A DNA stretch of 64,000 nt from Lineus longissimus (Eukaryota; Nemertea; Pilidiophora; Heteronemertea; Lineidae), in NCBI RefSeq assembly GCF_910592395.1, contig NC_088310.1:25497491-25561490 (forward strand), read 5' to 3'. A program made the translations under genes and the position numbers. The notes beneath the pieces were generated by a model. That model was given only the letters and a program-made list of their open reading frames with translations. It had not been told where the DNA came from and searched no databases. The stretch's first letter is position 1. Each line of letters starts with the position of its first letter. Of the stretch, positions 36,487-49,475 are shown in pieces.

Positions 36487-36510
36487 ACTCTAGTTTCACG
36501 GATCTAAGTC
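36487..36510 (-). repeat. Dispersed 24-mer, copy 2 (inverted)
   Basis: The reverse complement reads GACTTAGATCCGTGAAACTA plus GAGT, differing from the copy at 28140 at three or four of 24 positions. The match continues into ATAT beyond the 24-mer. Confidence 0.5.
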
Positions 36511-36519
36511 CAGTTGATT

Positions 36520-39300
36520 TGGATACTGCAAAACAGCTGACAACTAAATCTGAAAATAGAACAGGATGAGCAAAAGATAGCCATGACAGTGTCCAAGCAT
36601 CTCATCCTTTAATTCCATTCCAATTTCAACTTGTGCAACTTCTGTAATTAACATTTCCAAGTTTTCATTAAAAGCTTCCTATTCAGTTGTGTTACGCGTT
36701 TTATATTCGTTATTGGCAGGTATAAGACCCATTCAGGTCCACATTCAAGTTTAATACCTCACTGCAGATTAAACAGATGACATGGGGATTTCAGCTTCTC
36801 AAATAAAAAAAATCTCCATCACTAAAACGTAAAACTATTATAGAAATTTCAATGGGTGCTCGTGGTTATAAATGTTTACTTTTGTGAATTTAAAACAATG
36901 GGGCATATGACAAGAATACATATTGTCCTAATACATTGTTTGTCATATGACAACATAACTCCTGTTTTGTGAGGAAATTTCATTAAACATTTCCTGTTTC
37001 CTGCTCACTTTAGAGAAAGCATGCCTAATTGATACGGCGGTCCTCTTATCATTGTTTTCATGTACAAACAACAAAGGATATAGCAACATTTTGCACACTA
37101 AAAGAAAGATTTGCAAACAAGCTTCTCCGGACTGCATCAGGAAGTTTTTCATTTGTGCTTGATCACATAAGATAAGGAACAACGAGCCAACAATTGCGGG
37201 ACAAAATACTGGCCATAAAGTTATTCACTATCGCGCCCCTAAGGGACCACAAAGACCTATCGCTACAGCCTCATCCCTTTTATCTACTCCATATCCGAAG
37301 AACGGATCTTCGTCATTTTTTCGTGTGACATTACATGATGGATGAACACGCAGATGAATTGGAGTGAGTCGCAATCTGAGTCATAGTACTCGGAGGTTAT
37401 GTGGACGGTATTGCGATAGCGGTGGTAATTAGGGATGTAAAGGTCGGCCGCGCAGCTAGACCAAGATTCTCACTCGGGCTGCAAGTTTGCAATGCATTTC
37501 ACTGAATCTGTTTATGATGTCACGATCTCCATTATCATTGAACCAGCCTGTTTGAATTCAAGGACACCATGTATTGTTATTGTATGATATCATAGGTGAG
37601 CCATTATCTCAGCTCATGAATTTAAATGGGCCTATTTTTTCAAGACAAATGCCATAAATTTCATAGGTAAGACATATTTTAACGCACATATTTTAATGAA
37701 ATATGTATTTATACCACATAATAAGGTTATTAGTAGAATGTGAGTCAGATCTATTCATGAAACTGAATTTTACCAATCCACTTGAATGAAGTTATTCAAT
37801 GAGAGCTGGTGTATTTCATTACATAAACAATTGAAAGCGACACTAACAAGCCATTATAGATTGAAATTTTGTAATGAAGTAAATAAACATGTAGGTTTGA
37901 AATCTAAAAGTAAGGTCGGAAGATTGGGAGTGGACCATATATCATAGTGCACCCATTCGCCAAAATAAATGGAAGCAAATTCTGGAAAGAATGTTTTTGT
38001 GAACATTTAGGGCCGCAAGTTTCCAGTACACAAATATAGAAGTCAACGACAATGCTTGCACATCTTTCGATTAGGGCCACCTGTCCTTAAGCAACATGTT
38101 TTTCGCTTATAAAAGGGTTCAGCTATTTCACCGAAAAGGCCTCTTATACCACTTCTACCAATAAACTTTCGTTCAACCTTTTGGACAAATTAGCTTCTGT
38201 CGAAGCACCAGAGCAAAACCTAACTATATATCCCTGGTTCCCCGTGATAAAAAATGGTCATGCTCTGCCAGTGGTGTGATATTACAAAAACTTAAAAAGC
38301 CAAGTATCGAATGTAAGGCCAACCATCTGAGGCGGGATCTTGCGCACCATCTTGCGGATCACAATAGCCAAGGTGATGAGGCCGACTGATCTAAGTCCAG
38401 GGGGAAACATCAATAACACTGGCTGCGAAATAATGGGATGCTCACCCTACTGACTGATCAGGTGAGAGAAGATAACGCAGAATGTGTTTTAAACGGCCAT
38501 CGGAACAACTACTGGCTCATTTACAATTGGTAAGACAAGGGAGATGAATGGTTCTGGTCGGCCACAGATGAATGGGTCGTGGGGAGATAGCAGCTAGCAG
38601 TTAGCACTGGATGGGAGTAGTGAGCGCTAGGAAGGAGGAGCAATGTGGAATTGTGGAGAGATGGAAAGGGATGATCATGTTGGTCATCTTTGTTTTAATA
38701 CCAATGTCTCTTTCTCTTTGATGTTGAAGTTAACCATTTTTTTATGCTGTCGTTGTCCTCTATACTGCTGAAAAACAGAGGATTGATAACAAGACATAAG
38801 GAAAACAAAGATAGCACAGTGAAAGAACATTCAACTTGTGTGGAAGGCCGTGTTCCGGTGTAACATTTCAGGGTATTTCTGTTCCCGAGTGTCCAGCCAG
38901 GGTTAAACTTGGCAGTAGGCTCTACCCTGCCTTGAACCAGTTTCGGGTAAATGAGAACTATCGAGACAGCCATGTAGATACCATAACACACTTTAGACAT
39001 GTTAGAGGAGGCAGAATCGGCTAATATTCTCAACAGCCCAGTCAAGATGCACCTCAACTCTTCGAGACAAAAAGAGCTCTTCTGGGTTAGAGTTCTTGCC
39101 CTGTTGAGGGTTCCTCGGCCCGGTTTTCATTATCCAGAGCCAAACTTCACAACAAGGAAAACACCGTTCTGGAGGACTGGAGGGGGCCTTCCCTGGTAAT
39201 GGGACACCAGTATTATCGTCAAGTGGGAGGCTTAATGAAACATTCAACCCATGAACAATATCCACACGGCCAGTTGCTTTTGACAGGACAGCCGCAACAG
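36520..39300. other. Non-coding DNA
   Basis: No supported gene or repeat. A 120-codon minus frame at 38695-39057 overlaps open plus frames and has no feature I recognise. Confidence 0.45.
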
Positions 39301-39340
39301 AATGAACAGCATATTCGTTACAGAATAGATTTGCTAATGA

Positions 39341-39390
39341 CACTAATTAGACGTTTCATGGACAATGACTTTATTCCTTGTATTGTGGCG
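39341..39390. promoter_or_regulatory. Homeodomain plus paired SOX-type sites
   Basis: CTAATTAG at about 39343-39350 is followed by GACAATGAC (SOX-like, 39361-39369) and TATTGTGG (SOX-like, opposite orientation, 39381-39388). A convergent SOX pair about 15-20 bases apart beside a homeodomain core is a plausible enhancer fragment. Confidence 0.25.
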
Positions 39391-39429
39391 ATATTCATGC
39401 AATATGATACATTCATATATCCTTAGCTT

Positions 39430-41150
39430 AATTAGGCACTGGGATGGCATAAACTTACACACCAGGATGACCACAAACAAGGTATCCAACTGACTTAAAT
39501 TTTTCAGCCTGCTGCCCCCAGTTGCAACAAGCAATGTTCAGTCATGTAAAACAGCAAGCATATGTTTCATTACCGTGTACTTAAAGTTTAATAAATGTAA
39601 TTCATGAATAGAATTATATCAACCTCAAGTTGTTCTCTGGCTTAGAGCAATTCCGACAAAATCTAAGAGGGACAAGACAGACTTTCCCTTACGCCTTGGA
39701 TGGTATTCTCTGCACTTACAAAAAAGAAATTTTCAAAAACATTGATCATCAGACAAACAGCCCTTTCTCCAAGCCATGGGGCGATTTGTACCCTGCTGGC
39801 AGAAAAAGGCGTTATACAAAGGCCTGTACATTTTTTGCTGCACGCAAGCAATTTTTTATGTTGTAGGATGCTGCGACATGTGGTTTTGGTGCATGCATCT
39901 GCAAAGACCCCCTGTGATGAACTTGCGATTTTCATTGCATGCAACAACGTCATACTCCACAGTTCTACAGAATTCCCGCTATACTAGCTGCTTTCGAAGA
40001 CAATTCAAATATGACAGGTAGTCACGAGACATCCACTGACTCTCCAACACAATCACCATTTGCATTGAATGGGTTAAGCACTTGCCTACTGCAGAGCATT
40101 TTGATTGGACATTTTAAACCATATCATAACCAGATTAATTACGCGACAGCATGTAAATTCACTTTACGATATTTACCGACCAAAATGCACAAAGTCAGAA
40201 GAACATATGTCGATGTATTTTTACCACTTGATCAAATAGTGAACAAGAGTGTGACATTGTCAAACCTCCATCCGCCAAAAATGTGCCTCGGTCCCGGCGG
40301 CTTGAACAACAAAAATAGATACACTGAGGAAGGTTATAGAGTACTTGAATTTGACAGACATGCCTGAGTGGAAATGGCTGGAGAAAGCACGCATCGTGAG
40401 TTGAATGAAAGTCAAGGACGACTTCAACAAGGAAATGCAGAGTCAGGATTTCGCCCAGGCCAGACTGACGCAGAGTCCGAATTTGGCCCAGGTTAAACTC
40501 TTATAGCATAAGAAGTCTTGGTCCTATGGACTCATGTAAGGTACTAAGCTCAGCTGGTAAACCCTGCCCGAATCTCCCTGCGCAGCACGCAGTGAAAAAC
40601 CATCACAGTCCACGCATCAGCATATTAGCATCATAATCATAAATGTAGCAAAGAAATTTGCACTTCATAACACTGGAGCCTAAAGAAAGAATTGAGAAAA
40701 TGAGATTCTCGCTGAATTGATAGACGGCCAATGTGATATATGCCCATGATATCAACTGCCCACATGCTCTCAATCCAACTAGCCATTGTTGGCCGACTGT
40801 ATTGTTTTCAAGTGCCCACCCCTGGTTTGTGGCCAGTTAGGGGAGGCGTGCTTCAATAATAATCAATACGGGACCCGAAAAGAAAAGTCAAGATGGTCCG
40901 TATTGTGCGCGGTGGATCTGCGCAACTGTCATTCTACTGGCGTTTGGCCGCGTCAATGCAAGTCAAGCGCTTTTGTTCTGCCGAGTCCGCGTACAACTAC
41001 ACAACGAGGCTACATACTGAAGATAGCACAGGAAAATCTCAATGTTTACCTCGGGTACCCGTATTGACCCACCCCCCCAGAATCTACCTGTGACTTTGCA
41101 AATCAGCTTGCTCTGAAGTGCTCTTAATATATTCAAATTAATACTTCACA
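39430..41150. other. Non-coding DNA
   Basis: Between 39630 and 40370 several frames are open (up to 142 codons) on both strands without recognisable domains. A segment near 39830-39950 weakly resembles the dispersed repeat at 22389 and 55963 at peptide level only. I do not call it. Confidence 0.4.
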
Positions 41151-41151
41151 T

Positions 41152-41344
41152 ATGCAAATTAGCGGCAGAGTAGTACTCCATATGTTTGCTTAATACAAAG
41201 TGACTGTGAAGTACACTTTTCATGGAAAATTCTAATTACAGGCGAAGAGAGGCCACGATATTGCGCTGATACAGGTTACATATATATCTTAATGCAGTCT
41301 TGGGGACCTTAATGCAAAATACCTTGTGGTGAGACCTTAATGCA
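41152..41344 (+). promoter_or_regulatory. Octamer and three CCTTAATGCA words
   Basis: A perfect octamer ATGCAAAT lies at 41152-41159. Downstream, CTTAATGCA occurs at 41288, 41308 and 41336, the last two as CCTTAATGCA, with spacings of 20 and 28 bases. The words share the ATGCA half of an octamer. It could be a POU/homeodomain site cluster or a very degenerate tandem repeat. Confidence 0.3.
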
Positions 41345-41518
41345 GATAATACTAAGATAGTCTATCCACATTTCTTGACGAAGAATCCAATTGCACCTCC
41401 ATTATGTCATTGTGGCCTCAAGTGGATGAGAAGACCTGCTAGCATATGTTCGCTAACACTTAAAATCTCTCAAAAATTGGCTTAGAGTTTCTCAATGGGT
41501 TGGTAGATTTTCACACAG

Positions 41519-41707
41519 TTAAACCACGAAAACATTTTCTTAGAATGACTCTGTCTGAACACACACTTTTTTTGCAAAAAGTTTTGAGTTCTCATTATAG
41601 CACGTTATTTGATCTTCTCAAAATCAAATGCGAAGGAGACCAGAGAGGGTTAACCTCATATGATCGTATTCAGTCTAGGGTAACCTCTATCCACTTAAAT
41701 TATAAAT
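41519..41707 (+). CDS. Candidate internal exon, unknown product
   Basis: An acceptor (GATTTTCACACAG) and a strong donor (T followed by GTAAGTATT) bound 189 nt with an open frame, entered and left in the same phase, so the exon would be a neat 63 codons. The peptide begins after a split Val codon with KPRKHFLRMTLSEHTLFLQ and ends with VTSIHLNYK. It has a mixed charged/hydrophobic composition with a likely helix around LSEHTLFLQKVL. I do not recognise the family. It lies on the strand opposite to the 32088 exon. The pyrimidine tract is only moderate, so a chance splice pair is quite possible. Confidence 0.3.
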
Positions 41708-41714
41708 GTAAGTA

Positions 41715-42605
41715 TTGATTGTATTTTTCAAGTGGCTCGAAATTATAGATCCATGAAATTCATCATGTTTTAAGCAGTCCAGTGCTCAGATGATCCCATG
41801 TCGAAAATAAAGATATGTCTCAAAATATATAATGTATTCCAATCAGGGAACTGCTTTAGTATGGTCGCAGTTCGATAACAACGGGTTAACTCATTGCACG
41901 GTGAAGTGGTGGAGTTTTCCTTCCTCTATTGCCGTGATGACTACGTTCAAGTCAAAACATTAGTTTCCACAGGCAGCCACGGCCGGATCACTCAAAACAC
42001 TACATCGCCATGAATGCAGAGTACTACCATGGTACGGAGACAAAGAGTTGTATATATGCTCGTCATGTGTGGAGGAGACCTAAAGTCAATTATGGTCATA
42101 AAAACGTTAAAAACCTGGCCATTTGTAGGGTATAATTTTCTCCCCAAGTGGATAATTGGCCATGATATAGGAAAATTACGAAGAGAAAATGACACATTTT
42201 AATATGTGTTTTAAGAGGGGTCAAGTCTCGCCATGAACAACGGCTGTGCACTGAACATGCCATTTGTATGGAGTCTGATGAGCCAGTATGATGATACCAC
42301 TAGATTAGCAATGGGGAAGATGGATAAACCAAGAGAATATTGCAGCAAAACTAGCAAAAGATGAATTTTTAACTAACGCAATGGTCAATTCAAAGCCAAA
42401 GCGTGTATCTTGATACTACACCAAAATATTTCATTTTCATTTGCACACTATCTACGAAAATCGCCATTCTGCTGAGACTTTACAGATTCAGAGTAAATCG
42501 ATATCATTAAAGACTTACAAACACAAATGCCCCGGTAAGGACTCATAACAATGCTTGGTTTGGCCAACTACTCCAATTATCAAATTAAGTGAAAGTACCA
42601 TAGAA
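41715..42605. other. Non-coding DNA
   Basis: Nothing recognised. Confidence 0.5.
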
Positions 42606-42610
42606 CTGAA

Positions 42611-42631
42611 CCTATCAAATTATTTGATAGG
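42611..42631. repeat. 21-bp perfect palindrome
   Basis: CCTATCAAAT, a central T, then ATTTGATAGG. The arms are exact reverse complements with a single central base. TTTGATATAGGCC follows 25 bases on. It could be a dimeric protein site or the remnant of a foldback element. Confidence 0.85.
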
Positions 42632-42639
42632 CCTAATAG

Positions 42640-44800
42640 CCTTTTGATATAGGCCCATGTAAATAGATGGCAATCAATTGTATTGTACATTTGACGTTAT
42701 TGTGCAAACACACAAGGCAGGATGGCAGTTTCACCATCACATTTTTAGAAGCTAGCTTTTACTCCATCATTATTCAATGTCAAATTTCCTTGTCAGCAAC
42801 ATGCAGGTCCTGCACTTCACTATACCCGAACAGGTGAAGTTGGCTCTTGATGCTAGTTAGCTCCTCATGGGACGTTCATACAAGCATCTGAGCTAGCGGG
42901 TAGACATCTCGCATTAGGGGCCAAATTTATCCCACTTGCCAACATCAGTCGCAGAGAAATGTAAAGGTTCTTTTAATCAGTACAGCATCTTAAAATCTGG
43001 TGACCCTCCTCTCATTAAGAATCTGCGCAATGCTAGTGAATCATCACAAGAAAACACCCAACAATCATCAGAAAACAAAATGACCTTCACAGAGGTCAAA
43101 CCTGTATGGCAACAGGCATACCTGAAACCGATCTCGATTTCATCAAATTTCATTTCTTGATAAGATCATCAGATAATACCTGCATCAAAAGTCGAAATTC
43201 TTGAGCATCGAGTTCACCATGAAGCAATTTAGATGGAAAGAAAGGATACCTGATACCACGTTATTGTAAACAAGTGAACCACACCCACCGGTTGCTGGAA
43301 TCATTTCACATCAAAACTGGTACCCGTGGGTGACATAATGGAGTTGACAAGTTAACTGGTTCCTTCACCTACCACAGACACAGTACAGGGTGACACAGAA
43401 TGAATGCGGAGTCCACTCTAGTATTTTGTTATACAGTGTACATCTTAGTCAGTTTCATTGGTGTTATCAGAACAAGGTACAAGAGGCCTCGAAGGGTTAA
43501 TTGAAACTGAGAAGTGAAAGTAGCCAATTCCTGGAGGGAAAAAAATGACCGTTGAAAGTATTTGAATATTTTTCAATGAAATTATTTTTTGTAAAGCACT
43601 GATTTCTTGAGTGTCAATGTAATGGAAATAATCAGGGTTGGCAGACGTGACTACCGCATTGTTACCTAACGGTTCAAAAACAATCTGAAATTCGGGGAGA
43701 GAAATATAAACAATTGGTAAGTTTTGAGGAGGCAGGGAACTAGATTTATGGCATTATGTCTGATAGGTAACAAAGAGATATGGATCAGAGGTGAACAATG
43801 GGAAAAGCAATAATGGGTAATTTGAGTATTTGTGTAAAACAATGCACAGGTATAAATCAATCGAAGATGAAATCAGTGCACAGTGCATTAAGCATGTGAT
43901 ATTGTATGACACAGCTTGTGTGCATTGGAAAAATAAATGATTGATCTAAACCCATTAGCTGATGGTCATGAAATGGTGTAAAGTCTTCAGTATGAGGTGA
44001 AATCTCGAATTAACATTCCATGACGTTTCACAGTTCCTCCTCAGCAGTTAACATGCAAACTCGTAATTCCAAACACATCCATTCCATGATTCAAATTAAC
44101 TATCCAACAGTCACAATGTTTATATACAATAATGATATTCAACAATCGCCAGTTCTCAAGTTGCTTTATTAAGTTTACTCATACTAATAAGTAAGCCTAT
44201 ACCCAATTACTGAAATTGTACAACAAAGGCCGAGTTGCTTATAAACAACCAAGTACCCACTAAGAACACTTGACCTGGATTAAGCTACACTGATTTCAAT
44301 TTGGTAAACCAGTTACCGTTTCAAGTTTTTCATTTGTAAGAAACCTTAAGGACTCGGAGAAGTTTTGGTAAGTTTAGAAGTTTTGAAGTTTGAAGGACAA
44401 AATCAGCAATGACCTTGATCTGGACAGCATCCAATAAATTCTTTCCAAGATCATACTCCGTTGTTGGCAAAACCTCCCCATTTATATAACCATCCCATGA
44501 GAGAATCTCTTTAAGGGTTAACCAATAGTGGAGTTCTGCTCCCACAAATACGAAATAAATCTTTCTGGTTGACTTCTTTTGAAGCATGCATGCTCCAAGA
44601 TGATTTACTATCCCAGCGCCACTGTATTTGCATGGAAAATTAGTCAAATATACACAGAAAGAAGAGCGGAAGGAACTCGATTCACCCAATTTCTGTCTGT
44701 CAATATTTCTTCATTCCTCATCAGTTTTGTTTAAACAGGACAGTGGATGGACATCAGCGACATCTGATCGGATTAGACTGGCTTGATACAGGTGGCAAGG
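42640..44800. other. Non-coding DNA
   Basis: The longest frame is a 120-codon minus frame at 44330-44689, without an early ATG (its first ATG is more than 30 codons in) and without a good acceptor. Its composition is coding-like, but its length is within chance. No repeats seen. Confidence 0.4.
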
Positions 44801-44803
44801 GTT

Positions 44804-44998
44804 AGCACAGGATGCAGTCAAGTTTGCTGAAGTCTTGTGGCCAGATCTGGCGGTACACTGGATGCGGTTGGGAGTCTAGGTCAGGTCTGGGGAGCATAGA
44901 ATGCATTCAGTCTCGGTTGGATCTGGAGAGCACAGGATGCATTCAGGTTAGAAACTCAGACTGGAGTCTGGGGAGAACACACACTAGATGTAGTGAAA
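44804..44998 (+). repeat. Degenerate tandem repeat
   Basis: Imperfect copies of (G/A)TCTGG(G/A)GAGCAYAGRATGCATTCAG occur, with AGCAYAGRATGCA words at 44804, 44893 and 44929, GTCTGGGGAG words near 44885 and 44957, and AGATCTGG at 44842. Unit length is irregular (about 36 bases between the two best copies). It looks like an old minisatellite. Confidence 0.55.
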
Positions 44999-45198
44999 TT
45001 TGCCGAGTCTTTGTCAAACTAGGATGAAGATGGGCATGAGGTTGACAATGTACGGGCTAATAACCTCTGACCTCCTTCAGTACAGTTCGTCAGATGCTGT
45101 GTTCTTGCAGAGAATTTCAAGAAAGCTAAGGATGACCGTGTGACATGGGAAGGCCCAGGTCTCCTCGGGCTGCCATAAAGGAAAGGATGTCATGAGTC

Positions 45199-45224
45199 GT
45201 GTCCAAGGGCAAGGTACTTAGACC
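45199..45224 (+). mobile_element. Possible SINE core remnant
   Basis: GTGTCCAAGGGCAAGGTACT followed by TAGACC resembles the SINE core at 31544 (GTGTCCTTGGGTAAGACACTT) at about 16 of 21 positions. It is preceded by CTCGGGCTGCCAT, as often seen in such elements. Weak by itself. Confidence 0.3.
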
Positions 45225-45239
45225 TACTGCATGAGCATC

Positions 45240-48200
45240 AGTGCACACACGGTGAACACTTATTCGGAGACATTTGCGATCTCAATGCAACCGACACACT
45301 TGCAAAGCCGGAATACATAAGCAATGGTATTTCGCATTAGCTCCAAAGTTATGAATATCAGAAGTAGGAATGTTAAGAACGACACTGCGGATGACTGATA
45401 GGTCATTGTCAATTAGGGCCAGGAGTCGGAATTATAGACTTGCCTTTGTTCAGCCGTTTTAGCAGATTCTCCATCCATCATCACTCCAGGACAAGGCGCT
45501 CAGGGTATTGTTAGTGACAAGGTTCCATTCACGATGTTATGCCGCAAAGCAAAAGATCAAGGCAATTGTAAACTTTGCCATTTTAGAAACTTTAGGAATC
45601 ATGCACGTTGTATCCATTTATGGGGGAAATTCAAATTTGGGAAGATGTTTCTTTTTAGAGGAACAAATGTCAGATTTGTAATAAACTTTTCGAAAAGAAA
45701 GAGATAATGGGTGAAATCAGATATTTGAACTCTCTTGTGTTTTTTCCGTGCTAAAAGATCAAAGCAGCCAAAAGTGATCCATCAAACTTTTTTTCGATTT
45801 CCTTGAAGCATGCTGGGAGGGTATGGTTTGGTAATTAAAGATTGAAATGAAGTGAAGTTAACTCTGCACAATCGGAATAGGAAGCCCAAGGATTTCCCTA
45901 ATGAATTTTGATTTGACTGCATTGAGAAAAATGTACACTCTTTGTGAAGGCAATTTCATTCTGGTTCATTTGCAGCAAAAGAAGGATTATAATGTGTGGT
46001 AACAATGTACACCTAAAACTGAGAAATGTTCAATTTTTCGACTTGGACCAAAAGGACCAAATGGAGTTTGGGCAACACTTGAAGTCCAACACAGATTGAA
46101 AATTTGTAATATTTCCAACCCTCGTTGGTTGTAACAATTACCATTTTGGACTTGAACGAGACAGTTGGCATGTTTGACTGGGTGCAATTCACTCCTATCA
46201 TTTTGATAAAGGCAACCTCAACCTTGAAATTTGTGTAAAAAGGTCAAAATATTGAACATTCAAGATGCGCTAACAATTTCTGAGAACAATACCAAATGAG
46301 TCCCAATTCAATTCAATTCTGAAATCTTCTACAGATGACAGCAGATTTCACATAATTGCCAATCAAAACAATGCCTTTTTTTGACGAATGAAATCTAATC
46401 CTATTGCACCTTGAGAAGTCAGTCAGGTGGCAGGAACTAGTGAATTGACAGGCAAAGTTTCCAAGGCCATGATCATCATAAAGTGAGACAATGAAGATAG
46501 ACAAGATATAGAAACAATAGCTATTTTGAAGGACAGGTCTTAAAATGAGAAGAACGTGCCGAGAAAAAGGTTGGAGGGAACAAAATAGTGTCAAAGGGGA
46601 TGATAGGTAGGAACTAGGGGGTCCAATTGGTGATCTCATCTAGTCGATGCCGATTGCTTATCAGCCTTACCAGTCAATCACCATCACGACAACTCCGGTT
46701 TCTAAATATGCAAACCAACTAGGCAGAACTTAGTCCTTTTCAGTCCTACTTTTTCATTGCAAAGAATTCACTTCAAAACTCCCTGATCAGCCAACCGCCT
46801 TATCAACCAAGGAAGACAAATGGAAGTACCATAAAAGACCCAGATGAGAATATGCTTGATCGCTACATCCATGCTTAGGTTCTGTAATCAGTAAGAAGCA
46901 ATTGCCAATTTTTACCATGATGACCCGTGATCTTTGAAATTAGAGGTGTCCATCAAGGAAAGTCCTTCATCATCGTGATAATTGTGACAACGAGAATTCC
47001 ATCTTCTGGCCAAATTGGTGGAGAAGCCGAGATGTTCTCGGACTTGTACGAAACAACACTTATTAGAGACAATCTCGAATACAGCCAGCCATTCGTTTCA
47101 GCATTATAGCACAAGGGTTAGAAAAAAAATGGTCATTATCATGATAATTACTTGAGAAAAAAACGTCCATTGTATGTAATGGTCGGAGAGCGGCAAGACC
47201 TGGTCTAATTGGTCTCTCCATTGGGTTGCAAAACTCTAACAGATTGGCTAAGAACTTTCTCGGCACCACAGTGCATGAATGCAGAAGTTGGAAAAACATC
47301 AATTTTCGTCCTAATAAGTGGTACGGAGCTTACTGCAAACCATAGGGTATATTGCCAAGCGGCCATCTTGAATTGGCGCATTGACGACTTCTGACAATAC
47401 AAATTGCATATCGACAGCATATGCGTGCTTAATTTAGCCAATGCAATGGTCAGAGAAAAACGTCCACTATGATTTATCCTGGACACCAAACCATAAACGA
47501 GAGGACAGCCGCAAGAAAAAAATCAGACATTGTCAGAACAGTCATTCCGGTTCCTCGCAACAAAACGTACGGTAGTCTTCAAAGTCGCCTTGAAAAAAGA
47601 TGACAGGAACAGACAATACTGTCATTTCTGGGGTGGGTAATTTATCAGAACGGCCACCAAGCGTTACTGTTCTCTAACCGAAGCTTTTATACAGAAGGCC
47701 AGCAGATCATGAACTGCATATTTTCATGCAAACACCACTAAGAAATTACAATCTTTGTCTAGGACGGGATTCTTTGAGGAGCAATAAAGGCGGCTGTCGG
47801 ATGAGATATGAGTGATGATGGGTAATATGTACAATCACAACAAGGAAACCCAAATGCATTGTGTGCACAGTAAGAATACACTTAAATAACACCAATAAGC
47901 CAACAGCAGTAAATCACCCTGCTCAAAATTCAAATTTCATTTTGACATCATCATGAAAGGGGAAAGTCTAATGGTTTTTTAACATAGGCCTACCTAATTT
48001 AGTACCGAATGAACTCCGATATTGATGGTCATAAATAAGCAATTTGTTCAAATGCTGAAGTTTTTAGAATATTCTGACCCATGTGACAATTAGATGAAAA
48101 TGTCATTCAGTTTAACTTTGACAAACCAGGACAAGCTTTTCCAAGCTTTTTTTTTCAAATCCTACTTTTATTGGTTTTTATCAAAAAGTTTATTCCATAC

Positions 48201-49470
48201 ATCCAATATCCTAATCTTGAAATCTGTGTGTATCTTAATTCCCTTTAATGTTACCATCATCAAAAGGAAAACACAAAAGGATAAGATTAAAGTTGCTTTT
48301 AAGTTCTTGAACAAAATTCTCCTTACAAGACCCCAGTATTTTCCAAAAGAACTAACTAACTTAATTTCTTTAATCGTTTGAATTTTTTCCATATAACTGT
48401 GTACAATCACCCACATGGCTTCTTTTGTTTCTGATGAAAAGTAACAAAAACAAACTGTCTTGAAAAATCAATTTCAGGGAGATGACAACTCGTCAATAGT
48501 TTATCATAATAATGATATCATATTTTACCCGATGTTTTTTTCTTTTTCTTCTCATAGGACCCCAGACATATTAAACAAATGTGCACGCTAACAACTGTTA
48601 AGAAGCAATGCATGATGCGCATTCAGAAAAGTACCCTTCGTTATAATCACAAATAAAAAGATGATATCAAATCTCAGTTTATTATTCCACTAAGAGTCGT
48701 TCTCACCTGGACTCCACGCCCATCAATACGTAGCACGTTAACTAGAGATGTCCCATTCTGAATCAGAGATAGCCCATTCTAAAGGACTTCTTAGCTTTCA
48801 TCTGGAGAACGACACAAGTCACACAAGCGGTATCAGATAAAATATAACCAACTATACCATATTCAGACTCAACAAAGTCAGAGGTTAAAAATAATTAACC
48901 TCGTCTCTTGGGATTCATAGACAGCTGCTTGGATGCTGAAATTTTCCTGAAATGATTGTTAGCGAGAGATTCAATGTCTAGGACTGGTCTCAGAGAGGGA
49001 CGGATCCCCTCATCCACAATGCACGCCACACAGAGTTATTCTCAATTGACTAAAACATGTTTTGGGTCAGGCACAATACTGTTTTGTCTGCGAACACCCA
49101 GATCCAACCCCCATTTTCTTACAATTATCCCCATCTTCGCCTCTCACCGTACCTCCCTGGGTAGCCATTGTTGCACGAATGTCACTCCACGTTCAAGATG
49201 TGGCGTCAAACCAGGTACGGAGGCAGTTTTTGCTAGTAATGGGATGTATGTTGACCTGCGGAACGGCAGGTCATGCAATTGCACCGATATTCAACACAGC
49301 AAGGGGTCACAATGTGACTTTCTTTGCCATTTCTTATCAGATGAAATACCTCATGATCGAGTACTTAACACACTTTCCGCATTCATCTGAAGAATCCAAG
49401 AGAAATAGTTTTAGAATTTCTTTAGATTCAAATCAGGCACTGCGACTTGATACAGTCTATGAGTGTCTGG
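45240..49470. other. Non-coding DNA
   Basis: No supported gene. Open frames of up to 108 codons on the minus strand near 46.3-46.6 kb and 47.2-47.5 kb are unremarkable. An AAGATGGCCGC word (YY1 type, minus strand) lies near 47365. The plus frames starting at 48956 and 49062 are discussed with the next repeat and in the rejected list. Confidence 0.4.
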
Positions 49471-49475
49471 CAACT

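Noticed and set aside
39630-40367. Several overlapping frames of 78-142 codons on both strands
   Set aside because: Openness in many frames at once indicates few stop words from composition, not coding. Peptide-level likeness to the 22.4 and 55.9 kb repeat is too weak.
44330-44689. 120-codon minus frame with good-looking composition
   Set aside because: No ATG near its start, no convincing acceptor, unknown family and a length within chance.
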